Origin: Siderastrea radians
Lineage: Eukaryota > Cnidaria > Anthozoa > Scleractinia > Rhizangiidae
DNA length: 64,000 bases
Reading direction: 5' to 3'
NCBI GenBank assembly: GCA_964017195.1
Contig: OZ024889.1
Location: 60,287,858-60,351,857, forward strand
Shown: positions 38,332 to 46,547 of the stretch, piece after piece
Layout: the number at the start of each line of letters is the position of its first letter
Numbering within the stretch: the stretch's first letter is position 1
The notes under the pieces: generated by a model
The model's database searches: none
Told to the model about the DNA's origin: nothing
Seen by the model: only the letters and a program-made list of their open reading frames with translations
Made by a program: the position numbers and the translations under genes

Positions 38332-39009
38332 TCACGAGGGATCTGAGGTCCCACAGAGACCGCAACAATGTTCGTCGGGTGGGATAACACACCCTGCGTC
38401 TCTACAACGTTGACAGGTGACACTGCCCCAAGTGGTATCCCAAGGGGTGGGTTTCCAAGTGGTATCGGTATCGACGGGTAAGACTTGTTGACAAATCTTG
38501 CAAGGATCTCGAATATCGTCTCGCTCACACCAATGGAAAGAAGGGAAGTTGGGTTCGTCGTCGTGGTCTTTTTTCTGTTCGAGACCTTGAAACCATCGAT
38601 CGAGTGTGCGTTGTTTGACTTGAAGGTCTTGATTTTGTTCTTGGTAATCGCCCGGGTAATAGCAACCGGCATGAAAATGTCCTTTGCACCAGGCTTTGAC
38701 AAAAGCGTGGGTGTCGATGGAGGTTTTGGGTGAATTGTTACAGAGAAGAAGTCCTTCGGTGGTTCGACGTTGTTGAAGGATGGCATCGATGTTCAAGGGG
38801 ACAAAATGTTGGTAGATGGTGCATGGAACGGCGGGATTTTCTTGATGATAACGGGAATGGGCCAAGACGACTTCTCCTTTGTATTTTTTCTTGCCGATGG
38901 TTTGCGTGGGATGATAATTCAGGGGCATTTCTTCGAGGAGGAGTTCCATTTTGCTGCCGAGATTAAGATTCCGTATAATGCGTCGGACTTCATTGGCTAG
39001 GTCCTCCAT
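38332..39009 (-). CDS. TIR-borne Cys-rich, probable zinc-binding protein (left copy)
   Basis: 225 codons starting at ATG 39009, chosen because the right-TIR copy has exactly the same start and length. The N-terminal half is helical and basic. The C-terminal third is rich in paired Cys: C161, C170-x2-C173, then C199-x2-C202, C207, C215-C216 and C219, consistent with one or two zinc knuckles. I do not recognise the family. It differs from the right copy at four visible residues (21, 60, 62, 114), and none touches a Cys. Being in both TIRs, it is present twice per element and transcribed outward toward the termini. It could be a DNA-binding or terminus-associated factor (inference). Confidence 0.65.
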   Translation of the reverse strand: MEDLANEVRRIIRNLNLGSKMELLLEEMPLNYHPTQTIGKKKYKGEVVLAHSRYHQENPAVPCTIYQHFVPLNIDAILQQRRTTEGLLLCNNSPKTSIDTHAFVKAWCKGHFHAGCYYPGDYQEQNQDLQVKQRTLDRWFQGLEQKKDHDDEPNFPSFHWCERDDIRDPCKICQQVLPVDTDTTWKPTPWDTTWGSVTCQRCRDAGCVIPPDEHCCGLCGTSDPS

Positions 39010-39052
39010 GATGGTTCGGGTAAGAAATGAAGGAAGGTAGGGGGTGGCGTTG

Positions 39053-39175
39053 ACTTTTTCTAGAGAGTTGAAGGGTGATGACGGTGTTGCCTGATTTGAA
39101 GGGAGCGGGTTGTCCATTGGCTGTTTGAATGTCAATAGTGATGGTGTCAAAGATGTTTTTTGTAGTAGTATAGCC
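39053..39175 (-). pseudogene. Fragment of the SFYITL-family C-terminus in the left TIR
   Basis: A minus-strand frame here encodes IDIQTANGQPAPFK and TLQLSRKSQR, near-identical to the last 40 residues of the protein at 55239-56291. No upstream portion of that gene is present. It is a duplicated tail that became part of the TIR, with a matching copy at about 58316-58440. Confidence 0.7.
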
Positions 39176-40122
39176 CGTCTGACTAGATCTGAACTCGGCT
39201 TGTGATTGGTCGAGAGCCAAATCCAAGATGGCGGCTAGAGGTTTTTTGTATGGAAAAGACCCACCCCTAAACAATCAGAAGTGATGATCAGAAGTGATGA
39301 CGTCATCAGAATGGAATGTTGTTGGAAAATGAAGAGTTCACGTGTTTTTGTTTGGAAAACCGCTGACCGGTCTAGGAAAAGGAGATCGCGGGCTCAGATC
39401 AGCAAAGAGAGGACATTTCGTGACGCTTACATGACGTAGGGGAATCACCCTCTGGCTAGGGTGGGAAACCGCTGACCAGTTGGTTGAAAAAAAGGGGATC
39501 GCGGGCTCAAAGGGTTGGGGTTCATACAGAGGTTTGATACCGATCGGATTTTTGTCGATACCGAGGTTCGATACCCCTCTCTTTTTTCCGATCCCGATTC
39601 GATGAGATGGTGGTGTTGGTGGGCAGCAGCAGCGGCGGCGGGCGCGCGCGCGCGCGCGGGGAATCGGCGGCAGCGGCGCGCGCTTGGCGCACGCTGTGGG
39701 GGAAACCAAGATCTTTTTAATGTGAGTTCGAATCCCGGTCGGGGGTGGAAAAAAAAATTTTTTTTTGGAAAAAAGCATGGAAATTTTTTTTTTTCGGGTC
39801 GAAGCGAGTAGGAGACAATGGATGGAAGAGTGTTTCTTGGGGATTTGGGTGGGAGGTTTTTTTTTGGGTTAGAAGCGATCGATCGATCGATCGATCGAGT
39901 TCGGCTCGGTTTGAAAAACAAAAATCCCTTTTTTAAAAAACAAAACAAAAGAGAGTTGATTGGTTTTATTTGGATGACACAGGTTTTTTATTCATGTCAA
40001 GGTAGCCTGTGGACTCTGTCATGATCATTCTTTTCTTCCCCTGGAGTTCTGTGTTGTTGTGAAGGAAACAAAATGATCACCAAGCTGTCAACAGATTGCT
40101 TGCTTGCTTGCTTGCTTCACGT

Positions 40123-40581
40123 TCATTTAAATTGACTGGTGAAGGCTTCTTCTTCTTGTTTGTCATGGGCCAGAATAGTTTTGACGGTTTCGGTAATATC
40201 GTCCAAATTATGTTGGAGAACACTTTCACGCAGTTTGTTGACTTTGTGTCGTCGTTCGAGTCTCTTTTGTAAAATCTCCTCAAAATACTGGTCTCGTTCA
40301 TCAGTCTTGTAGGTGCGTCCTGCTAGTTCCAAAGGAAAGACAATGGTGTTGTTTCTGTCAATGACCGCTAGATTGTCCAAATCTCTTTGGATTTGTTTTT
40401 TGAGTTCGTTGTGTTCGGTATTTTTCATGATGGCGGTGGCTTCATCTTGAATCAATTCTTTGTAGTGCTCGGTCACGTCTTCGAGATCATAACCAGCTTG
40501 TAGACCTTGTCGAACCAGTTCTAATATGTAGTCATGAGTGTTGTTGAAGGTTTTGGGATCTAAATTCTTGCAGTAGTCCAT
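40123..40581 (-). CDS. Polinton hypothetical protein, helical (152 aa)
   Basis: It starts at ATG 40581, two bases downstream of the previous stop, in a tightly packed leftward cassette. The product is charged and mostly helical with probable coiled-coil segments. No known domain is recognised. Its last 25 or so codons lie inside the left TIR. The right TIR carries the corresponding tail sequence (57294-57373) without the rest of the gene, showing that the TIR boundary cuts through this gene. Confidence 0.6.
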   Translation of the reverse strand: MDYCKNLDPKTFNNTHDYILELVRQGLQAGYDLEDVTEHYKELIQDEATAIMKNTEHNELKKQIQRDLDNLAVIDRNNTIVFPLELAGRTYKTDERDQYFEEILQKRLERRHKVNKLRESVLQHNLDDITETVKTILAHDKQEEEAFTSQFK

Positions 40582-40582
40582 A

Positions 40583-40792
40583 TTAAGATCGTCGTTGCTG
40601 TTGTTGCTTGCGTTGTAGATGAGTCGAATGAAGTTTAGCTTTGAGGTATTGTCTTTTTATAGTGAAAGGTGTGACGTGATGAGATCGATCATCGATGAGG
40701 GGTGACGTTTGTACGAGGGGCGCGGATGGATCGTATTGGTAAGTGTAACGGACCACGTGTTCTTGGAAATGCACCGTTTTTATCGTTTCCAT
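40583..40792 (-). CDS. Polinton small hypothetical protein
   Basis: The frame may start at ATG 40792 (METIKTV) or at 40828, overlapping the end of the preceding frame. The end is Gln/Arg-rich. No domain is seen. The call rests on the compact stop/start packing of this leftward cassette and on coding-like composition; it could be spurious. Confidence 0.35.
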   Translation of the reverse strand: METIKTVHFQEHVVRYTYQYDPSAPLVQTSPLIDDRSHHVTPFTIKRQYLKAKLHSTHLQRKQQQQRRS

Positions 40793-41034
40793 TGTAACTG
40801 GGGTTTCCATGTGAGGTGAGGTTTCCATATGTCTTTGAGTTGAGTGCGGAGATATTGTAGTTCGTGTTCCATGTCTTGATGAAGGCGGGTTTGAAAGTCG
40901 CGACTGATGCGTTCCATTTCTTTTTTAAAGCATTGACCAATACGTTTCATTTTTTGTTCGAATGACAGATCTTCGTTTTGAGTGATGTCATCCATCATTT
41001 GTTCGAAAGTGGTGTTGTGGTCTTCAGTCGCCAT
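40780..41034 (-). CDS. Polinton small coiled-coil protein (84 aa)
   Basis: It starts at ATG 41034, overlapping the end of the SLOG gene by 11 bases. The body is Met/Glu/Lys-rich with heptad-like spacing and the tail has three WKP-type repeats. The function is unknown. Confidence 0.45.
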   Translation of the reverse strand: MATEDHNTTFEQMMDDITQNEDLSFEQKMKRIGQCFKKEMERISRDFQTRLHQDMEHELQYLRTQLKDIWKPHLTWKPQLQWKR

Positions 41035-41725
41035 GTTCTTGAATGTGACTGTAAAGATCACTGTTTTTATCAACAATGTTTTCTAAAGAACTGGTGGTTT
41101 GAAAGAGCCTTTTGACTTCGGCCAAAGTGTCTGGTGGGGGGTGTCTTGTTCCTACTACGGCGCTGTGTTTATGAAGCGTGGGTGATCCTTGCATTGGAAT
41201 AAATCCACTGTAAGGTGTCCATTGATTTTCGTTCCAATAATAATGATCTTGATGGTTTTTGTACCATCGTTTTTCTGGTATGTTGTAAAAATAAATTTGT
41301 TTGTGCTGATCGACAGCCAATTGCACCGTCCATCCCGTTCCTCCTTGAATGCTTTGCCTTTTCAAGGTGGTGTCATGGTAAATGTCACGTGCTGCTGTGT
41401 AGTTAGTGTCATTTGTGTGTTGGAAATAACCAAAAGCGTACACGATGGTGGCAGGTTTGACGATGTGAAAATTGCGTAGTTGAAGATGGCGTGAAAACGT
41501 ATTTGGAGTAAACAAGTGTTTGCCACTTCTTTCTCCGGCTCGTTTTAAGTGCGGCTCGGCTTGGTTGAGATCTTGTTGACGGAGTGGTGTGATAAATTTG
41601 CTTCGACTGTGTTGGGGTGGTATGATAATATGCATCTGCATGCCATATTCTTTAGCGCATTGTTCTGCATATTCGTCGACGCCAATGGCTCCTCCGCTGT
41701 AGATGTGGTAGTGACTCGTCGGCAT
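41024..41725 (-). CDS. SLOG-domain (DprA/YpsA/LOG-like Rossmann) protein
   Basis: 233 residues. Residues 10-17 read SGGAIGVD, followed by a helix (EYAEQCAKEYG), the signature nucleotide-binding turn of SLOG proteins. R84-N85 lies in the expected R-N position, and GGTGWT (128-133) matches the second glycine-rich loop that closes the ligand site. It is followed by the FYNIPEKRWYK strand pair often seen after such folds. Known SLOG proteins bind or process nucleotide ligands. Here the ligand is unknown. The gene lies in the leftward cassette, 70 bp downstream of the PolB-N-like gene. A SLATT-like membrane protein is encoded at 52266 in the same element. Family assignment is by motif only. Confidence 0.6.
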   Translation of the reverse strand: MPTSHYHIYSGGAIGVDEYAEQCAKEYGMQMHIIIPPQHSRSKFITPLRQQDLNQAEPHLKRAGERSGKHLFTPNTFSRHLQLRNFHIVKPATIVYAFGYFQHTNDTNYTAARDIYHDTTLKRQSIQGGTGWTVQLAVDQHKQIYFYNIPEKRWYKNHQDHYYWNENQWTPYSGFIPMQGSPTLHKHSAVVGTRHPPPDTLAEVKRLFQTTSSLENIVDKNSDLYSHIQEHGD

Positions 41726-41727
41726 GG

Positions 41728-41889
41728 TTAAATAATTAAGGTGTGTTCAACGTGGGGTTCTTTTTGTATTCGACGTGAACAGCTCGAACAAAGTTCTATA
41801 TCCTCTTCCGTCTCGAAACGAGCTCGACAGGTGTTACACCATCTGGCATGGTGATGTGCGTCACATCCAACTGCAAACTGTCGTCGACT
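41728..41889 (-). other. Overlapping zinc-ribbon-like reading frame
   Basis: In a third frame overlapping the end of the 41796-42323 gene, about 53 codons are open with no ATG. They contain W-C-x2-C and, 15 residues on, C-x2-C, a textbook four-Cys ribbon, and stop just before the SLOG start. It could be reached by frameshifting or splicing, or be the displaced true C-terminus of the neighbour. Confidence 0.4.
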
Positions 41890-42323
41890 TCAAAGTTCTC
41901 ATTTGAGTTCAACATTTTACTAATCTGATCCAATATGCGTCGTGCACCTGACAAAGGATCGCGCCAATCGCCGATAGTTACATTGGCTGAGGTGTGGCCC
42001 GATTGAAGACGATTGGAAGATAAATAAATTTGTATTCTGTCATGGTCTGGGATGGACTCGGTGAGATCTTCGATTTGATCCGCCAATCCTTCTTCAAACG
42101 CGCGCACAATATTGCCATGCCCTTCTGGAAAACTCTCTGGCGGGTTTTCCACGCGTAAGTGATAGCTTGTACGTGTGATTCCATAGCTCTTGGCTTGACG
42201 TTCTCGGAATTTAACACGTCGAAATTGATAATGGCCGCGTCGTTGCGGTACTGCACCACCTTGCTGTTCCCATAAATCCATAAACTCATTAAGATCATCG
42301 TTGGACTCGGTGTTACTTGCCAT
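41796..42323 (-). CDS. PolB N-terminal-region-like protein (175 aa)
   Basis: It starts at ATG 42323 behind a TATATAA box read leftward (42363-42369). The C-terminal half (QIEDLTE, IYLSSNRLQSG, WRDPLSGARRIL, MLNSNENFEVDDS, LQLDVTHI) resembles the region that precedes the catalytic domains in Polinton-type DNA polymerases as I recall it. No exonuclease, palm or YxDTDS-type motifs follow. The frame ends in a basic VSRRKRI tail and the SLOG gene begins 70 bp later. It may be a remnant of a polymerase or an independent protein with that domain. Confidence 0.45.
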   Translation of the reverse strand: MASNTESNDDLNEFMDLWEQQGGAVPQRRGHYQFRRVKFRERQAKSYGITRTSYHLRVENPPESFPEGHGNIVRAFEEGLADQIEDLTESIPDHDRIQIYLSSNRLQSGHTSANVTIGDWRDPLSGARRILDQISKMLNSNENFEVDDSLQLDVTHITMPDGVTPVELVSRRKRI

Positions 42324-42451
42324 GCTAACAAAAAAATGATGCGTTGAAAAGATAGAGAGGTGTTATATAGACTGTTTGATTGACAGCTTCTTTTTTCTTA
42401 TATATACAGGCACCACTCATCCTTTTTCATCACTTTTTATTTGTTCAGTGT
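42324..42451. promoter_or_regulatory. Divergent promoter between the leftward and rightward gene sets
   Basis: A 128-bp spacer separates ATG 42323 (minus) and ATG 42452 (plus). It holds a leftward TATATAA (42363-42369) and a rightward TATATATA (about 42400-42407), each 40-50 bp from its start codon. Confidence 0.55.
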
Positions 42452-43036
42452 ATGGAGAGACGATTGCGTGCATGGAATCGTGTTTTTGGTAAAAGCAAAA
42501 ACAAACAAGTCCCTAAAATGGAATCTCCTTTTACTGCCAGTGGCAATATCGATTATAACACTCGTTTTTATCAAGAAATGGTCGAATGCCGATGGAAACG
42601 ATGTTGGATCGTGGCCATTCTCAAACATATTCATCGTCACGTGCACGATCTAGAACCACCCACTCAACCCGTTTACAGTGAAGAAGTATTACTTCATATG
42701 CGTCATATTAATGAGGCCATCAAAGAAGGGTTACGCCATCTGTCTTTGGATTTGGTGTATCAATCGTGGCGCAATCTACTGACCCAATATCACATGGACG
42801 TCCCGTGTTGGCAACCTAACGACATCGAATTCATCGTACACATCACGAGCCCCGACATCGTGACAGAACAAATTTTAGAAGAAATCGTGTCTTTTCGACA
42901 CCAATTTAGTACGTTCACCTATGAACTTTTGGGTTTGACACATGAAGACGTGGATAACATTTTTGGGTGGTCACGTGCAACCTTACGTCAACGTGGATGG
43001 GCGGGCATCGACATACCCGATGGACCTGAACGTTGA
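42452..43036 (+). CDS. Polinton hypothetical protein (194 aa)
   Basis: ATG 42452 (MERRLRAW) is preferred to an upstream in-frame ATG because it follows the TATA box at a normal distance and the upstream part looks untranslated. The N-terminus is basic and the rest is helical, Trp- and His-rich. No known domain is recognised. It is the first gene of the rightward series. Confidence 0.6.
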   Translation: MERRLRAWNRVFGKSKNKQVPKMESPFTASGNIDYNTRFYQEMVECRWKRCWIVAILKHIHRHVHDLEPPTQPVYSEEVLLHMRHINEAIKEGLRHLSLDLVYQSWRNLLTQYHMDVPCWQPNDIEFIVHITSPDIVTEQILEEIVSFRHQFSTFTYELLGLTHEDVDNIFGWSRATLRQRGWAGIDIPDGPER

Positions 43037-43146
43037 CCCCTATTTTTTGTCTCCACCAATCCTAGCTAAGATCACGTCAACATCACGTCATCATCGCCTA
43101 TAAAATAGCGTGTTCTTTTTTTCATTCTTTCTCTCTTCAATTCACC

Positions 43147-43821
43147 ATGGCCACGAAGAGACCTTTGCAACAACTCGAAGAGATGGTGACTGCTTTACCC
43201 CCTGCACCCACGGAGAAAAAGTCCAAAAAAGACAAAAAAATCAAAATCAAAAAACCACTCCAAGTGGATCCTTCTTCACCACCACCAGTACCGTCAACAC
43301 CTACAACGACCACATTGTCACCACCACCACCAGTACCACCGCCGCCACCACCACAGCTCATCAATATGGATGACTTATTCAATGGTGACAATATTCTCAA
43401 TTTGTTAAATCCGCCTGCTGCTAGTTATCAAGTACAACTACCGCCTATGGAACAAGCTTGTCGATCCGTTGTCTGTCCTATGCATCAAACAGACCTAATT
43501 TGCTTTCAAGCCCAAACCACAGGAGACACTTACATCAAATGCCAAGAAAAGAAATGTGGCCTCTTTTGTCATCAAGATCAAATCGCCACTTATCTCAAGA
43601 TCATTAATGAAAAACTCCATCCTGATTATCTCAAAAGAACCCTGGTGTGTGACTGTGAAGAACCCGTGCTCTTACGAATCAGCCGATCCCAAGCCAACCC
43701 CAACCGTCCTTATTTCACATGCAAAGAAACACCCGAGGATCGATGTCCTTTCTTTCAATGGGCCGACAAACCCTTGAAACCCAAGAACCGAAAAAAACAA
43801 AGACAAGATACGACCAAGTAG
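43147..43821 (+). CDS. GRF zinc-finger protein
   Basis: 224 residues. A Lys-rich N-terminus and a long Pro/Thr linker (about 40-70) lead to a first Cys/His cluster (about 104-145: CPMHQTD, then KCQEKKCGLFCH). A GRF zinc finger follows at 168-207, with CDCEEPVLL, NPNRPYFTC and the diagnostic CPFFQWAD. GRF fingers bind single-stranded DNA in repair enzymes (APE2, NEIL3, topoisomerase III). A TATAAAA box lies at 43099. Here it may protect or recruit to viral ssDNA (inference). Confidence 0.75.
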   Translation: MATKRPLQQLEEMVTALPPAPTEKKSKKDKKIKIKKPLQVDPSSPPPVPSTPTTTTLSPPPPVPPPPPPQLINMDDLFNGDNILNLLNPPAASYQVQLPPMEQACRSVVCPMHQTDLICFQAQTTGDTYIKCQEKKCGLFCHQDQIATYLKIINEKLHPDYLKRTLVCDCEEPVLLRISRSQANPNRPYFTCKETPEDRCPFFQWADKPLKPKNRKKQRQDTTK

Positions 43822-44013
43822 ACACACGAACTGTTTTTAATGAACAATGATTATGATACATGATAAAAACAAATGAAAAAGCAGGTCCGGAAAAAAGAGC
43901 ATGATCGACCGGGGCGCCGGTAAAATGAAATACACGCGCTCTTTTGACTTTTTTGACTTGTGAAATCTATAAAAGGCCGATGTTGTAAGAATAAAATTTT
44001 TATTAGTGTGGCC

Positions 44014-44385
44014 ATGGAGTCTGTGTGGTTGTGTTATGCGTGGGAGGGTTTGTTGTCCCTGGTGCAATGGCAATGCCATCAAGCCCTCTGCCAAGTGTTA
44101 TATGACTACCAACTAGGTGAAAAAGTACCCATTCCCCCATGTCCCGAGGACACGCCTCCTCTTCAAGTCTTTGAAGAAACCCATGTGGACCTCAACTTGT
44201 ATCGATGGGTAGTGTTTGTGTTATGGTTAAAATCCCACCCGAAAGCGTGGCGATGGTATCGAATCATTCAAAAGGCGCATCCCAACACTATCCCTCCCAT
44301 ACCGACCTTGTGGGATGAGTGTCAGAAAGTATGGCGCCTCGAAAGACCAAACGAACCAAACTTGATGTCTCGCAATCATGGTTGA
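44014..44385 (+). CDS. Polinton Trp-rich hypothetical protein (123 aa)
   Basis: The start at ATG 44014 (GCCATGG context) lies 36 bp after a TATAAAAG box. The sequence is Trp- and Leu-rich with several amphipathic helices. No domain is recognised. Its last 55 bases overlap the integrase start in another frame. Confidence 0.5.
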   Translation: MESVWLCYAWEGLLSLVQWQCHQALCQVLYDYQLGEKVPIPPCPEDTPPLQVFEETHVDLNLYRWVVFVLWLKSHPKAWRWYRIIQKAHPNTIPPIPTLWDECQKVWRLERPNEPNLMSRNHG

Positions 44386-45491
44386 CCCGTTACCACGATC
44401 CTAGAGCCCCTGGCAGTTTAGGAGGCGTGCAACGGTTTGCCAAGGCCCATCACCTCCCCTTGAAAAAAGCCCAACGCGTCTTGGAACGGGATTTGGCCTA
44501 CACGTTGCATAAACCTCGACGTCGTCGTTTTCCAACCTTGCCCGTGATTGTGGGTGGCTTGGATGATCAATGGGTTGCGGATTTGGTGGAAGTACAACCC
44601 TTGGCCAAGTATAATCGTGGCATTCGGTATTTACTGACGGTGTTGGATGTGTTGTCGAAATACGCGTGGGTGCAACCGTTGAAAGCCAAAACGGGGGTAG
44701 CCTTGGTCCATGCCTTTGACAAGATTTTGAAACAAGGAGGTCGACGTCCCAATCGATTGCAAACGGATAGAGGGAAGGAATTTTACAATCGCACGTTTCA
44801 ACGTTGGCTCGAGGAGCAAGGAATCCAGCATTTTTCTACCCAAGGGGATGCCAAAGCGAGTGTGGTGGAACGATTTAACCGGACCTTGAAAGAACGTTTG
44901 TACCGCTATTTCACCGCCGCCAACACGTTGAAATTTGACAATGTGTTACCCGAGTTGGTCCAAGGCTACAATGCCACACGTCATCGAAGTATTGGCATGG
45001 CCCCTCAAGACGTGACGTGGGAAAACGATGAAGCCGTGTGGAAACGCCTGTACGAGAAACGTTTGAAAGGAAAACGCTCGCAACCCAAATTCAAAGTAGG
45101 GGATCGTGTGCGTCTCAACAAGATTCATCGTACGTTTGAAAAAGGGTATTTACCCGGTTGGACCGAAGAAGTGTTTGTCCTGCATCGTGTGGTGCCGGGT
45201 CCTGTGCCCACCTACAAGATTCGAGAATGGGATGACACGCCCGTCGATGGCACGTTTTACGACGCCGATTTACAAAAAGTGCACGTGTCCGATGTGTTTC
45301 GTATCGAAAAGGTACTTAAGCGACAAAAAGATCGCCTGTTGGTCAAGTGGAAAGGGTGGCCGGACAAGTACAACAGTTGGATTGCTCGTGGGGACGTGAC
45401 CTCTCTCCAACCACCCAAGAGGAAAAAGACAACTCCACCCAAGCCACCCCAGAAAGACACAAGCCCACCCAAAAGACGACGACCTGACTAA
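44331..45491 (+). CDS. INT: Polinton integrase (retroviral-type RVE core plus chromodomain)
   Basis: 386 residues from ATG 44331; an upstream GTG in frame is not needed. The N-terminal part is a basic, helical DNA-binding region. The RVE core carries the DDE residues D84 (VADLVEV), D146 (QTDRGKEF) and E180 (VVERFNRTLK). An SH3-like C-terminal region (about 250-320) follows, then a chromodomain at about 323-352 (RIEKVLKR, VKWKGWPDKYNSW) and a Pro/Lys-rich tail. The enzyme inserts the element with 6-bp target duplication, in agreement with the AGCCTC repeats. The chromodomain may direct it to modified chromatin (family knowledge). All three catalytic residues are present. Confidence 0.95.
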   Translation: MAPRKTKRTKLDVSQSWLTRYHDPRAPGSLGGVQRFAKAHHLPLKKAQRVLERDLAYTLHKPRRRRFPTLPVIVGGLDDQWVADLVEVQPLAKYNRGIRYLLTVLDVLSKYAWVQPLKAKTGVALVHAFDKILKQGGRRPNRLQTDRGKEFYNRTFQRWLEEQGIQHFSTQGDAKASVVERFNRTLKERLYRYFTAANTLKFDNVLPELVQGYNATRHRSIGMAPQDVTWENDEAVWKRLYEKRLKGKRSQPKFKVGDRVRLNKIHRTFEKGYLPGWTEEVFVLHRVVPGPVPTYKIREWDDTPVDGTFYDADLQKVHVSDVFRIEKVLKRQKDRLLVKWKGWPDKYNSWIARGDVTSLQPPKRKKTTPPKPPQKDTSPPKRRRPD

Positions 45492-45492
45492 A

Positions 45493-46536
45493 ATGACGTG
45501 GGTGCCCAATTCGTCGTTTTACGTGACGTTGATGAGTCATGCGAGTACCAAAGAGTTTCCTGGCAACAAAGCCCATCTGTTCCGAAACCGGTTGCCGAAG
45601 CCCATTCGATTTGTCGGACGAGGATGGATGGTAGGCATGGTGAGTTTATCCTTACCCACCATTCCCGTGGTCGCGGAAGAAGGAGGCGTGGGCGAATCCC
45701 ATCCTCTGTTGTATGTACGATGGCACGAACGGGTGTATGACACAGACGATCAAGGAGACGATGTCTGGTACCATGAACGTCGCGAACTCACTGTCTACGG
45801 ACGAGATATGAGAAAGGAATTGGCCTCGTCGACGGGATCGCACTTTTTTCATCAACTGGTGTACCGTTACGAGCAAAGCCGTGCCAAACAAACCCATCCC
45901 AAAAACAAATGGACAGAGAACGATGGCCTCAAATTGTACCCGACCTTTGAATGGACCTCCGACGGGGATTTGTTGTTGAATACCACCAATGTGGATTACA
46001 AACGACAAGTAGCGCACGTGTCATGGGGCAGAACCTTGGCCCTGAGAATGGGATGGATTGAACAAGTGTCTCCTGGCCAGTATCGATTGGGTCCGAATCT
46101 CTTGCCAGAATTTCAAGGCATGTCCACCATTCCCACCCCGACGGATGTCCGCGATACCAGCAACAAGCCCCTCTTTTGGAAAGTGGAGGGGGATTATCTG
46201 AAATTGAGTCTATCGTGCCCTTGGCGGTTTGTGAATTTGAACAACGCCTTTCGTCCCTCGTTGGAATTTCCCTCGGCGCGTCCTTTGCACGTGTATTGCA
46301 ATGTAGGGACCAGCAGCATGGTAGGAGGTCGCATCACCGATCTCTTACGAGAAATCAAGTACCAGCCCCAAAACACCACCCACTTTGAACCTCGACATAT
46401 TCAATATGTCCCAGTACGCAATGAAGTGGTGGAAATCGTGGAAACCCAGATGGCCGAAACCAATGGGGATCTCGTCCAATTTGGCGAAGGACGTACCCTC
46501 TTGACCCTGCACTTTAAAAGGGAGGTGGTGGTGTGA
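45493..46536 (+). CDS. SFYVTL-family Polinton protein, copy 1
   Basis: 347 residues. An N-terminal signature (SSFYVTLMSHASTKEFPGN, then a FRNRLPKPI and a GWMVGMVSLSLP block) is shared with the proteins at 46548 and, more distantly, 55239. Later shared blocks are GWRF/PWRFVNLNNAF, LHVYCNVG, RITDLLREI and FEPRHIQYVP. I recall this family as common in Polintons and probably virion-associated. A minor capsid or vertex role is plausible but not shown. It starts one base after the integrase stop. Confidence 0.65.
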   Translation: MTWVPNSSFYVTLMSHASTKEFPGNKAHLFRNRLPKPIRFVGRGWMVGMVSLSLPTIPVVAEEGGVGESHPLLYVRWHERVYDTDDQGDDVWYHERRELTVYGRDMRKELASSTGSHFFHQLVYRYEQSRAKQTHPKNKWTENDGLKLYPTFEWTSDGDLLLNTTNVDYKRQVAHVSWGRTLALRMGWIEQVSPGQYRLGPNLLPEFQGMSTIPTPTDVRDTSNKPLFWKVEGDYLKLSLSCPWRFVNLNNAFRPSLEFPSARPLHVYCNVGTSSMVGGRITDLLREIKYQPQNTTHFEPRHIQYVPVRNEVVEIVETQMAETNGDLVQFGEGRTLLTLHFKREVVV

Positions 46537-46547
46537 AGAAGACAAAC

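Larger units (their letters stand above)
37948..40204. repeat. Left terminal inverted repeat
   Basis: Mirror of 57294-59534. The inner boundary is at CGGTAATATCGTCC (40191-40204) against GGACGATATTACCG (57294-57307); beyond it the two sides differ. Length is about 2,257 bp here against 2,241 bp on the right, and the largest visible difference is in a GCG/GC-rich microsatellite near 39630-39690. It contains one ORF (38332-39009), a GATC run (about 39876-39898) and four CCGCTGACC-type subterminal repeats. Confidence 0.95.

Noticed and set aside
38301..38786. 161-codon minus-strand frame in the left TIR, also 58780-59181
   Set aside because: Overlaps the zinc-binding ORF in another frame; the Cys-rich frame is the better candidate because its start and stop are both conserved.
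39876..39898. GATC tandem palindrome as a possible CRISPR-like or origin repeat
   Set aside because: A simple tetranucleotide repeat; no spacers, and similar runs occur in flanking host DNA (59636, 59820).
39338..39948. Pro/Arg-rich frames over the TIR microsatellite, also mirrored at 57550-58149
   Set aside because: They run through low-complexity GC and poly-T stretches, differ in length between the TIR copies, and lack coding features.
44319..44330. Upstream GTG as integrase start
   Set aside because: An in-frame ATG at 44331 gives a complete integrase; non-ATG initiation is not needed.
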